A stretch of DNA of 64,000 nt. Source: Mesorhizobium sp. 1M-11 (lineage in GTDB: Bacteria > Pseudomonadota > Alphaproteobacteria > Rhizobiales > Rhizobiaceae). Made by a program: the position numbers and the translations under genes. Of this stretch, positions 26,516-34,772 are shown piece by piece. Within the stretch, counting starts at the first letter, position 1. Each line of letters starts with the position of its first letter. The notes under the pieces are model-generated. The model searched no databases, had not been told where the DNA came from, and saw only the letters and a list, made by a program, of their open reading frames with translations. The stretch covers positions 620,001 to 684,000 of the forward strand of contig NZ_LJSD01000011.1 in assembly GCF_001303895.1 (NCBI RefSeq), in the 5' to 3' direction.

Positions 26516-27490
26516 ATGCCCACAGTCGCCCCGCTTGATATCGACGGCCATTGTATAGCTGCCGTTTTCCTCAACGACGTGCCGCATTTCGCATTTGCCG
26601 ACGGCGCGGTGCACCGGTTGGATAATGGCCACAAGACGGTGCAGGCCAATGACGGGTTGCTTGCCGCCGCCTACGACGAGGCCAATGGTCGGCTGATCAC
26701 CGGCGGCGAGGACGGCAAGGTGTTTTCCGTCAAGCCGGAAGGCGTTGTCGAGGAACTGGCCGCAGCGGGCCGCAAATGGATCAGCAGCGTTGCCGCCGGC
26801 CCGCAGGAAGCGGTCGCCTGTGGTGCAGGTAAGAGCGCTTTCGTCCGCTTCAAGGATGGCAAGATCAAGGAATTCCAGCATCCCCGCACGGTGGAGGGTG
26901 TGGCCTTCGCACCGCGCGGCATGCGCATCGCCGTTGCCCGCTACAATGGCGCCACGCTGCATTTCCCGGCCACCGACGGCAAACCGGCAGAGCTGGAGTG
27001 GGCCGGTGCGCATACCGGCGTCACCTTCTCGCCGGACGGCCACTTCCTGGTCACCACCATGCAGGAGAACGCGCTGCATGGCTGGAAGCTGGCCGATGGC
27101 AAGCATATGCGGATGTCTGGCTATCCGGCCAAGGTGAAGAGCCTCTCCTGGAGCGCACGCGGCAAATGGCTGGCCAGTTCAGGCGCACCTGCGGCGATCG
27201 TCTGGCCTTTCCAGGCCAAGGATGGTCCGATGGGCAAGGCGCCGCTGGAACTCGGCACGCGCGGCAACACGATGGTCACTGCCGTCGCCTGCCATCCCAG
27301 CGAAGAGGTCGTCGCGATCGGCTACGAAGACGGCATGGTCATTGCAGCGCGCTTCCATGACGCCAAGGAAGTCATGCTGCGCCGTCCCGGCAAGGGTGCC
27401 ATCACGGCCTTGACCTGGGACAAGGCCGAACGTCGCCTCGCCTTCGGCAGCGCCACAGGCGATTGCGGCATCATCGACATCACCGCCTGA
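26516..27490 (+). CDS. WD40 repeat beta-propeller protein
   Basis: A 324-residue soluble protein of repeated WD40-like blades (for example ..LLAAAYDEANGRLITGGEDGKVFSV.., ..VTFSPDGHFLVTTMQENALHGWKLADGK.., ..WSARGKWLASSGAPAAIVWPF.., ..LTWDKAERRLAFGSATGDCGIIDI), about seven. No signal peptide is seen, so it is probably cytoplasmic and acts as a protein-interaction scaffold. It lies directly downstream of the metallochaperone gene and I recall this pairing from other Rhizobiales, but its function is unknown. Confidence 0.8.
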   Translation: MPTVAPLDIDGHCIAAVFLNDVPHFAFADGAVHRLDNGHKTVQANDGLLAAAYDEANGRLITGGEDGKVFSVKPEGVVEELAAAGRKWISSVAAGPQEAVACGAGKSAFVRFKDGKIKEFQHPRTVEGVAFAPRGMRIAVARYNGATLHFPATDGKPAELEWAGAHTGVTFSPDGHFLVTTMQENALHGWKLADGKHMRMSGYPAKVKSLSWSARGKWLASSGAPAAIVWPFQAKDGPMGKAPLELGTRGNTMVTAVACHPSEEVVAIGYEDGMVIAARFHDAKEVMLRRPGKGAITALTWDKAERRLAFGSATGDCGIIDITA

Positions 27491-27493
27491 TCC

Positions 27494-27943
27494 TCATCCG
27501 ACACTTTGTGCTGACGGCTTGCGCCGCAGCGCCAGCCCGTCGCGCATGTTGAGTGACAGCAGGATGATGTTTGCCGCCCCTGCCGCGAGCTCGAGCGCCT
27601 GCACAACGACGAAGGCTGCATCGAAACGACCCTGCCCCGCCCAGCCCGCCAGCATATAAGCCGAGGGCAGCAGTATGAGCAGACCATTGATGGCGATGAA
27701 CCGCATGCGCCGTTTCTTGCGCTGAACGATCGAACTCTTCCAGCCTTTGCCGAGGGAAAAACCGGAAGCCCCGGCGACAGCCATGGCCGGAATGAGCACA
27801 ACCATGCCGGTGAGGATGGCTGATTTCACCGCCGCGATCGTTTCCACATTGCCCGACAATTCAGCCGCGGCTGTTGACAGCCAGAAGCAGACAACAGCGA
27901 GCAGCGCGACGGCACCGGCCGCCGCGTGGACCTTCGCTTTCAT
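27494..27943 (-). CDS. Hypothetical four-helix membrane protein
   Basis: A 149-residue membrane protein of unrecognised family with four hydrophobic segments (AAAGAVALLAVVCFWLS, SAILTGMVVLIPAMAVAGAS, RFIAINGLLILLPSAYMLAG, AAFVVVQALELAAGAANIILL) and a basic loop (QRKKRRMR). The ATG at 27943 is chosen because TGGGAGGT precedes it; an in-frame ATG at 27982 lies inside the operator. It is divergent from a MarR regulator and the shared promoter holds two palindromic operators, so MarR probably represses both. A role in stress or drug tolerance would be usual for a MarR target but is not shown. Confidence 0.7.
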   Translation of the reverse strand: MKAKVHAAAGAVALLAVVCFWLSTAAAELSGNVETIAAVKSAILTGMVVLIPAMAVAGASGFSLGKGWKSSIVQRKKRRMRFIAINGLLILLPSAYMLAGWAGQGRFDAAFVVVQALELAAGAANIILLSLNMRDGLALRRKPSAQSVG

Positions 27944-27960
27944 CGCGACCTCCCACAATT

Positions 27961-28000
27961 TGAATAGCATGCTATATATCATTGCATAGCATGCTATTCA
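27961..28000. promoter_or_regulatory. Twin palindromic operators between membrane gene and marR
   Basis: The 12-bp palindrome ATAGCATGCTAT occurs at 27964-27975 and 27986-27997, 22 bases apart, that is about two helical turns. Together they form a perfect 15-base inverted repeat (TGAATAGCATGCTAT and its complement) with a 10-base spacer. Placement between divergent starts fits binding by two MarR dimers. Confidence 0.75.
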
Positions 28001-28017
28001 ATAGCTATTGCTGAGCG

Positions 28018-28449
28018 ATGGCATTTCAGAAAGAACGCTCCGCCGGTTTCCTCGCCAACCAGATGGCGCGCCTGTTCGCCAAGGGACTGCAGCAAAGAAT
28101 CCGTTCGCTGGGTCTGGCACCCGCACAATTCATGACCCTGTTGGCATTATGGGATGAGGACGGGCTGACCCAAAGCGAATTGGTGCGCCGTCTCGATGTC
28201 GAACAAGCGACGATGGCCAACACGTTGACTCGCATGGAGCGCGACGGACTGATCGAACGACGCTCCAACCCCACCGATGGTCGCTCGCAATCCATTTACA
28301 TGACGCAGAAAGCAAAAGGTCTCTGCGCCCCTGCCACCGATGCTGCCCGTGCGCAGAACGCAGCCGCTCTGGCTGATTTCAACGATCAGGAGAAAGAGAT
28401 GTTCCTGGCATTGATGCGCCGCGCCATCGCAGCCATGCACGATGAATAG
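28018..28449 (+). CDS. MarR-family transcriptional regulator
   Basis: A 143-residue winged-helix regulator (FMTLLALWDEDGLTQSELVRRL, EQATMANTLTRMERDGLIERR, PTDGRSQSIYMT). No ribosome site is visible before the ATG at 28018 and the operator ends 18 bases upstream, so the transcript may have a very short leader. It likely controls itself and the divergent membrane gene through the twin palindromes. Ligand unknown. Confidence 0.87.
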   Translation: MAFQKERSAGFLANQMARLFAKGLQQRIRSLGLAPAQFMTLLALWDEDGLTQSELVRRLDVEQATMANTLTRMERDGLIERRSNPTDGRSQSIYMTQKAKGLCAPATDAARAQNAAALADFNDQEKEMFLALMRRAIAAMHDE

Positions 28450-28583
28450 GCAGCCGGCATCATCACAGTTTTTCTGGCCGAATTTGCAACAAAAGCGCTG
28501 AATCAACACACGTTTACCGCTCAGCCAATTGCGGTCGTCGATCGCATTTGATTAGAGTACATCCGCGCCAACAGGGGGAGTGA

Positions 28584-29966
28584 ATGAGCGTAAGCAGGGG
28601 TTCCAACGGCACCATCGGTGGCATTGACGCCAAGCGCATCGCGCAGTTGCGGGCAGCAGAGGCGGAGATTTTCCGAGAAGCCCGTCCGAAATCGCACGCC
28701 CGCACGGGCAACGGCATCGCCGGCTATTTCGACGGTGTGCCGATGCACTGGATGACCGACTGGCCGACGCCCTTCCCGATCCTGGTCGAAAGCGCCAGAC
28801 GCGCCACCATCACCGATGTCGACGGCAACCAGCTTGACGATTTCTGCCTCGGCGACACCGGCTCGATGTTCGGCCATTCGCCGGCGCCGGTCGCGCGCGC
28901 TATCCGCAGGCAGGCCAGCCGTGGGCTCACCTATATGCTGCCGTCCGATGATGCGCTTGCCGTCGGCACGCTGCTGCAGGAGGTTTTCGGCCTGCCTTAC
29001 TGGCAGATCGCCACCACCGCCACGGACGCCAACCGTTTCGCGTTGCGCGTTGCACGCGCGGTGACCGGCCGCGACAAGATCCTTGTCTTCAATGGCGCCT
29101 ACCACGGCTCGGTCGACGAGACGATGGTGCGCATGAAGGATGGCAAGCCGATCAACCGGCAAGGACTGGCCGGCGAGTTCCGGGATTTGACCGAACGCAC
29201 CAAGATCGTCGAGTTCAACGATCTGCCCGCACTGGAGGCGTCACTGAGAGCAAGGGACGTGGCTTGCGTCATCACCGAGCCGGTGCTGACCAATTCCTGC
29301 ATGGTCCTGCCGGAACCTGGCTTCCACGATGCACTCAGACGCCTTACCCGCGAAACAGGCACGCTGCTTCTGATCGATGAAACGCACACGATTTCGACCG
29401 GTCGTGGCGGCTATACGAAAACCCATAGCCTCGAGCCGGACCTTTTCGTCCTGGGCAAGCCGGTCGCCGGCGGCGTGCCGGCCAGCGTATGGGGCATGAG
29501 TGAAGAGACTGCCTCGCGCTATACCGCCTACAACCGTAGCAAGGAGCCCGGCTATTCCGGCATGGGCACGACGTTGTCAGGCAATCCGCTGCAGTTCGCC
29601 ACCATGCGCGCCACGCTGGAAGAGGTGATGACGGCGAAAAACTACGCCCATATGGAAAGGCTGGCGGGCGTGCTCGCAGCCGGCCTGGCGGCCGCGATAA
29701 AACGCCATCGCCTGCCCTGGCATGTGATGCGCGTCGGTGCCCGCGTCGAGTTCATTTGCGCGCCCGGCCCGCTTGGCAATGGCGCCGAGGCCGAAGGCGC
29801 GCATGCACCGGAACTGGAAGCGGCCGTCCACGTCGCCCTGGTCAATCGCGGCGTGCTGATCGCGCCATTCCACAACATGATGCTTATCTCGCCGGTCACC
29901 ACGGCGGCACAGGTGAAACGACTGGTTGCCGCCTTTACCGAAGTTGCCGCCAAGCTCGCGGCATGA
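28584..29966 (+). CDS. Class III aminotransferase (HemL-like subgroup)
   Basis: A 460-residue PLP enzyme. Fold-type I class III features are present: the LNG-AYHGS segment (VFNGAYHGSVDE), the PLP-contacting Asp in LLIDETHT, and the Schiff-base Lys in FVLGKPVAGG. A GGGGGAG site precedes the ATG at 28584. It resembles glutamate-1-semialdehyde aminomutase-like proteins annotated only as aspartate aminotransferase family, and the true amino donor is unknown. The glutamine-synthetase-like gene follows after 34 bases, so the two may act in one pathway that degrades an amine or polyamine. Confidence 0.8.
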   Translation: MSVSRGSNGTIGGIDAKRIAQLRAAEAEIFREARPKSHARTGNGIAGYFDGVPMHWMTDWPTPFPILVESARRATITDVDGNQLDDFCLGDTGSMFGHSPAPVARAIRRQASRGLTYMLPSDDALAVGTLLQEVFGLPYWQIATTATDANRFALRVARAVTGRDKILVFNGAYHGSVDETMVRMKDGKPINRQGLAGEFRDLTERTKIVEFNDLPALEASLRARDVACVITEPVLTNSCMVLPEPGFHDALRRLTRETGTLLLIDETHTISTGRGGYTKTHSLEPDLFVLGKPVAGGVPASVWGMSEETASRYTAYNRSKEPGYSGMGTTLSGNPLQFATMRATLEEVMTAKNYAHMERLAGVLAAGLAAAIKRHRLPWHVMRVGARVEFICAPGPLGNGAEAEGAHAPELEAAVHVALVNRGVLIAPFHNMMLISPVTTAAQVKRLVAAFTEVAAKLAA

Positions 29967-30000
29967 GAGAAGCCAGACAATCATCCTTCAGAGTAAAATC

Positions 30001-31389
30001 ATGACCTCACCTTCCGGCTCGACGCCCGCCGAAGCCTCGGCATTCCTGGAAGCCCATCCTGAAATCGAAGCCTTCGACATCGTGCTGACGGACGCCAACG
30101 GCGTCGGCCGCGGCAAGATCCTGCGGCGCCACGAACTCGCTGGCGTCTATGAAAACGGCCGCCATATGCCGATCTCGATCCTCGGGCTCGACATCACCGG
30201 CGAGGACGTCCACGAAACCGGCCTGATCTGGGACTCCGGCGACGGCGACCTGCGCGCCTGGCCGATCCCCGGCACGCTGGTGCCGCTGCACGGCACCAAC
30301 CCGCCGCGTGGCCAGGTCTTGATGGCGATGTATCATCTCGACGGCGAGCCGATGACGTCGGACCCGCGCCATGCCTTGGCCCGCCAGGTCGAGGCACTGG
30401 CCGCCAAGGGGCTTCATCCGGCCGGCGCCTTCGAGCTGGAATTCTTCCTGCTCGGCAACGAGCGTGATGCCGATGGCAAGGTGCAGCCAGCCAATGCAGT
30501 GCTGGATGGACGCCGCAGCGGCAAGACGGAAGTCTATTCCGTCGATCATCTGCATGGCATGGAGCCGCTGTTTTCCGACATCTATGCGGCCGCCAAGGCG
30601 CAAGGCATTCCGGCCGAAACGGTGATCTCGGAATATGCGCCCGGCCAATACGAGCTGACGCTGAACTACCGCAAGGATGTGATGCGTGCCGCTGATGACC
30701 TCATCATGCTGAAGCGGGTGGTGCGCATGCAGGCCCGGCGCCACGGCGTGACGGCCTGTTTCATGGCCAAGCCGATCGAAAAATATGCGGGTTCCGGCAT
30801 GCATTTCCATGTGTCGCTGCTGGATGGTGCCGGCAAGAACGTCTTTACCGAGACAACACCCGGTACCTGGTCGCCCCTGCTGCTCAATGCGCTCGGCGGG
30901 CTTGCTGAGACGATGGCTGAATCCATGCTGGTGTTTGCCCCACACGCCAATTCCTGGCGCCGGTTCGTTTCGCAATCCTATGCACCGGTTGCCCCGACCT
31001 GGGGGGTCAACAACCGTTCGGTGGCCCTACGCGTGCCGGCCGGCGACGCCAAGAACCGTCGTATCGAGCACCGTCCCTCCGGTGTCGACGCGAACCCCTA
31101 CCTCGTGGCTGCGACCATTCTGGCGGGCGTTGCCAAAGGACTTGAGGAAAAGATCGACCCAGGCCCCGAAGTCACCGGCAATGGTTATGAGGCGGCCGGC
31201 GAGACGAAGACCAAAATGCCGATCGACTGGCGTGCAGCGATCGAGGCCGCCCGTAGCTCATCGTTCCTGAAGACCGCGCTTGGACCGGACCTGCACAAGA
31301 CCTTCGTCGAGATCAAATGGGCCGAATATCTGCGCGTCGCCCGCACGATCAGCGAGCTGGATTACCACCTCTATTTGCATGAGGTGTAG
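30001..31389 (+). CDS. Glutamine synthetase family protein (gamma-glutamylamine synthetase-like)
   Basis: A 462-residue GlnA-fold ligase. The beta-grasp N-terminus (..FDIVLTDANGVGRGKILRR..), the metal-binding FELEFFL segment, the ATP-site KPIEKYAGSGMHFHVSLLDG and the RIEHRPSGVDANPYL signature are clear. Such enzymes usually glutamylate putrescine, other polyamines, ethanolamine or aniline rather than ammonia. ATG 30001 is preferred; an upstream in-frame ATG at 29926 lies inside the aminotransferase gene. It is convergent with the glycerate kinase gene. The substrate is probably that of the aminotransferase pathway, which is inference. Confidence 0.85.
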   Translation: MTSPSGSTPAEASAFLEAHPEIEAFDIVLTDANGVGRGKILRRHELAGVYENGRHMPISILGLDITGEDVHETGLIWDSGDGDLRAWPIPGTLVPLHGTNPPRGQVLMAMYHLDGEPMTSDPRHALARQVEALAAKGLHPAGAFELEFFLLGNERDADGKVQPANAVLDGRRSGKTEVYSVDHLHGMEPLFSDIYAAAKAQGIPAETVISEYAPGQYELTLNYRKDVMRAADDLIMLKRVVRMQARRHGVTACFMAKPIEKYAGSGMHFHVSLLDGAGKNVFTETTPGTWSPLLLNALGGLAETMAESMLVFAPHANSWRRFVSQSYAPVAPTWGVNNRSVALRVPAGDAKNRRIEHRPSGVDANPYLVAATILAGVAKGLEEKIDPGPEVTGNGYEAAGETKTKMPIDWRAAIEAARSSSFLKTALGPDLHKTFVEIKWAEYLRVARTISELDYHLYLHEV

Positions 31390-31414
31390 CCCGCCTGCCC
31401 CGGATCGGGCTAAG

Positions 31415-32677
31415 CTAGCGCACCAGGATTGCCCTGAGGTCGTTGACATTCGTGCCGGTCGGACCCGGCACGAACAGATCGCTCACCGCGTTGAAGGCCG
31501 TCCAGGCATTGTTGCCGGCCAGCATCGCCTTGGCATCAACGTCGGCTGCCCGCATGCGCGTCACGGTGGAGGCATTGCAGAATGCGCCGGCATTGTCTTC
31601 CGAGCCGTCGATACCATCGGTGTCGGCGGCGAGGGCATCGATGCCCTCGACACTATCGATGCCGATCGCAAAGGCCAGCAGGAATTCCGAATTGCGCCCG
31701 CCCTTGCCCTTGGTGCGCAGCGTCACCGTGGTTTCACCGCCAGACAGGATCAGTACCGGTTTCTTGAAAGGCCGGTCGCGCGTGGCAACTTCGCGGGCGA
31801 TCGCAGCATGCACCGAACCGACTTCACGCGCCTCGCCCTCCAGCGCATCGGAGAGGATGACGGCCTCGACACCCTGGCGCCTGGCCTCTTTCGCGGCCGC
31901 TTCGAGCGAGACCGCGGCCGAAGCGATGACATGCACCTCGTTGCGGGCAAATTTCGGATCATCCGGACGCGGCGCTTCAGAGGCCGGCGAATTGATGTGC
32001 GCCATCACCGCATCCGGCAGCTTCATGCCGTAGGCGGCGATGGCGGCGAGCGCATCGGCGCGGCTGGCCGCGTCTGGAACGGTTGGCCCGGAAGCAACAA
32101 GCGCCGGATTGTCACCGGGGATGTCGGAAACGATCAGCGACACCACCCTGGCCGGCCATGCGGCGGCGGCCAGGCGCCCGCCCTTGATGGTGGAGACATG
32201 CTTGCGGATGGTATTCATTGCCGAGATCGGTGCGCCTGAGGCAAGCAGCGCCTCGTTGACGGCGATTTCGTCAGCAAGCGTCAGATTGCCTGCCGGCGCC
32301 GGCAGCAGCGCGGAACCACCGCCACAGACCAACGCAACGACCAGATCGTCCGCGCTAAGACCTGAGACGATTTCCTGCAGGCGTTTGGCTGCAGCAAGAC
32401 CGGCAGCGTCGGGAACGGGATGCGCGGCTTCCACCACTTCCAGGTGTTTGGTCTGTGCGCCATAACCGTAACGCGTAACGATCAGCCCCTCGATCGGCCC
32501 GTCCCACACCTTTTCGAAGGCCGCGGCCATCTGAGCCGAACCCTTGCCCGCGCCGATGACGATCGTGCGCCCCTTGGGCTTCGCCGGGAGATGCCTGCGG
32601 ATTGTGAGCTCAGGGTCCGCAGCGGCCACGGCAGCCTCAAAGATCGAGGTGAGGAAGGCCTTCGGATCGAGGGTCAT
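31415..32677 (-). CDS. Glycerate 2-kinase (DUF4147/MOFRL family)
   Basis: A 420-residue kinase with the N-terminal DUF4147 domain (GAGKGSAQMAAAFEKVW, VCGGGSALLPAPAGN) and the C-terminal MOFRL domain (LSGGETTVTLRTKGKGGRN). It phosphorylates D-glycerate to 2-phosphoglycerate. Older annotations call this family hydroxypyruvate reductase (TtuD). It ends the minus-strand series puuD-guaD-UPF0303-kinase; since purine breakdown here ends in glyoxylate, the kinase may complete its use through glycerate. The intermediate carboligase and reductase are not in the window. Confidence 0.85.
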   Translation of the reverse strand: MTLDPKAFLTSIFEAAVAAADPELTIRRHLPAKPKGRTIVIGAGKGSAQMAAAFEKVWDGPIEGLIVTRYGYGAQTKHLEVVEAAHPVPDAAGLAAAKRLQEIVSGLSADDLVVALVCGGGSALLPAPAGNLTLADEIAVNEALLASGAPISAMNTIRKHVSTIKGGRLAAAAWPARVVSLIVSDIPGDNPALVASGPTVPDAASRADALAAIAAYGMKLPDAVMAHINSPASEAPRPDDPKFARNEVHVIASAAVSLEAAAKEARRQGVEAVILSDALEGEAREVGSVHAAIAREVATRDRPFKKPVLILSGGETTVTLRTKGKGGRNSEFLLAFAIGIDSVEGIDALAADTDGIDGSEDNAGAFCNASTVTRMRAADVDAKAMLAGNNAWTAFNAVSDLFVPGPTGTNVNDLRAILVR

Positions 32678-32711
32678 GGCGGAACCTTGTTATTTACGGC
32701 GGGAAAAGACG

Positions 32712-33215
32712 TCAATCAACGGAGGGCGGCAAAGCGAGCTTGGCGCGATCGACCCCAAGGTATGCACACAACGCGTCCACCACGACGTTGTGGTCTTCGC
32801 GTTCCGGGAGCCCGGAAACAGCGATCACACCGATCACACCGGCGCCCTTGACGGTGACGGGAAAGCCGCCGCCGGCAAGTACATATTCGGCGATATCCAG
32901 CCCCTCGCCCACCTTGAAGGTGCGGTCCGGGCGTTGTTGTTCCAACACCATGCGGTACGTACTGCGCAGATAGCGCTTCACGACATTGATCTTGCGCCGC
33001 GCCCAATCGGGATTGGACGCGTTGGAGCCTGGCATGGCGGCGTAAAACAGCGGTCGGTCAAAGGTGCGGATGTCAACGATGATCGGCAGCTGTTCCTTCA
33101 GCGCCCGCGCGCGGATCGCACTGCCGATCTCGAAGGCGACGGCCTCATCGAACCTTTCAAGGACGAGCGCCGCCTCCTGACGCCTGATCGTCTCGATATC
33201 TTCGCTCGCGGCCAT
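32712..33215 (-). CDS. UPF0303/heme-degrading-domain (GlcG/HbpS-like) protein
   Basis: A 167-residue cytoplasmic protein of the UPF0303 family (AFEIGSAIRARA, PIIVDIRTFDRPLFYAAMPGS, ARRKINVVKRY, GGGFPVTVKGAGVIGVIAVSGLP). The ATG at 33215 is chosen since GGGAGGAAGC precedes it; an ATG at 33245 adds ten residues. The family is widespread and undefined, with structural similarity to the HbpS/GlcG fold. It lies between guanine deaminase and glycerate kinase on the same strand (68 and 34 bases), so a role in purine or glyoxylate use is possible. Confidence 0.78.
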   Translation of the reverse strand: MAASEDIETIRRQEAALVLERFDEAVAFEIGSAIRARALKEQLPIIVDIRTFDRPLFYAAMPGSNASNPDWARRKINVVKRYLRSTYRMVLEQQRPDRTFKVGEGLDIAEYVLAGGGFPVTVKGAGVIGVIAVSGLPEREDHNVVVDALCAYLGVDRAKLALPPSVD

Positions 33216-33283
33216 GCTTCCTCCCAGAAGACACGAAATGTCCATCCGCGTTTACGGCAAACTGCCCTTGGGTCAAGGGCAGA

Positions 33284-34606
33284 TCAGGAATTCGCCACCA
33301 TCAGATCGCTCTTGGCCGGCTTTCCCGCGACATAAACTTCGCGCACAACGCGGTCGTCGCCGACCGTCTGCAGCAGGAACAGCTCCTCGGCCAACGAGTT
33401 GATACGTTCCGAACGCACCTGCAGCAGCGGCGTCGCCTGGCTGTCGAGCACGACGATATCGGCGTCGGTTCCTGCTTCCAGCGTGCCGACACGGTCGACC
33501 ACCGACAGTGCCTCGGCATTTCCGCGGGTGAGTTGCCAGAAGGACTGGAACGGATTGAGCTTTTCGCCCTGCAGCGCGATCACCTTGTAGGCTTCGTCCA
33601 TGGTGCGCAGCATCGAATAGTTGGTGCCGCCGCCGACATCGGTCGCCGTCGAAATGCGCAACGGCTTCTCGCGGCTGCGATAGCGCTGGTAGTCGAACAG
33701 GCCGGAACCGAGGAAAAGGTTCGAGGTCGGGCAGAAGACAGCCACCGCGCCGGTGTCGGACAGGGCATCTGCCTCGCGTTCGGAGAGATGGATGCAATGG
33801 CCGAGCAGGGTCTTCGAGCCCATCAGGCCATAATGTTCGTAGATATGGGTGTAGTCCTTCGACCAGGGGTAGAGTTCCTGAGTGAAGGCGATCTCGGCAT
33901 GGTTTTCCGACAGGTGTGTCTGGATATGCAGGTCCGGATGCTCGCGAGCAAGCGCCTGCGCCATTTCCATCTGTTCTGGCGTCGAAGTGATGGCAAAGCG
34001 TGGCGTGATGGCATAGAGGCCGCGGCCCTTGCCGTGCCAGGCCGCGATCAGCGCCTTTGTATCGTCGTAGCTCGACTGCGGGGTGTCGTGCACGGACTCC
34101 AACGCATTGCGATCCATCATCACCTTGCCGGCGATCACCAGCATGTCGCGGTCATAGGCCTCGGCGAAAAAGGCTTCCGCCGACTGCTTGTGCACCGAGC
34201 AATAGGCGGCGACCGTCGTGGTGCCATTGCGGATCATCTCATCCAGGAACAGCCGGGAAATACGGCGGCCATGTTGCGCATTCTCGAATTTCGACTCTTC
34301 CGGGAATGTGTAGGTGTTCAGCCAGTCGAGCAATTCGGCGCCATAACTGGCGATGATCTGCATCTGCGGCATGTGCACGTGCGCGTCGATGAAGCCGGGC
34401 AACAGCAGATGCGGACGATGATCGATCACCCGTGCGCCGGAACCGGCGCGCGCTGAAACCTCGGTGTAGGAGCCGGAAGCGACGATCTTGCCGTTAGCAA
34501 CGAGAACAGCACCGTCCTCCTCATAGACATAGGCGGCGCGATCATCGATCGATTCCGGCCAGCGCAAGAAGGACAGGGTGCGGCCGCGCAGGAGTGTTGT
34601 GGTCAT
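33284..34606 (-). CDS. guaD: Guanine deaminase
   Basis: A 440-residue amidohydrolase that converts guanine to xanthine and ammonia. The metal-binding HVHMPQ, the substrate segment QTHLSENHAEI, GHCIHLSE and the catalytic TATDVGGG region are visible, and length is normal. It feeds xanthine to the XdhAB enzyme encoded at 38.6-42.5 kb. It lies on the same strand downstream of puuD, with 166 bases between that contain no gene. Confidence 0.92.
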   Translation of the reverse strand: MTTTLLRGRTLSFLRWPESIDDRAAYVYEEDGAVLVANGKIVASGSYTEVSARAGSGARVIDHRPHLLLPGFIDAHVHMPQMQIIASYGAELLDWLNTYTFPEESKFENAQHGRRISRLFLDEMIRNGTTTVAAYCSVHKQSAEAFFAEAYDRDMLVIAGKVMMDRNALESVHDTPQSSYDDTKALIAAWHGKGRGLYAITPRFAITSTPEQMEMAQALAREHPDLHIQTHLSENHAEIAFTQELYPWSKDYTHIYEHYGLMGSKTLLGHCIHLSEREADALSDTGAVAVFCPTSNLFLGSGLFDYQRYRSREKPLRISTATDVGGGTNYSMLRTMDEAYKVIALQGEKLNPFQSFWQLTRGNAEALSVVDRVGTLEAGTDADIVVLDSQATPLLQVRSERINSLAEELFLLQTVGDDRVVREVYVAGKPAKSDLMVANS

Positions 34607-34772
34607 TTCGCTCTTGCTTCCGTATCAAATTTCACTTCGCCATCCGCTTTGCAGACACCTCCATCGCGAACGAGGAGATGATACTTGCTGCCCGAGCCTC
34701 ACCCACCGGTTATCCGGGACAGAGGTGTCAGCGAAACGGATTGACGCCACCCGTTCGGGTTGCCGGTGACGC

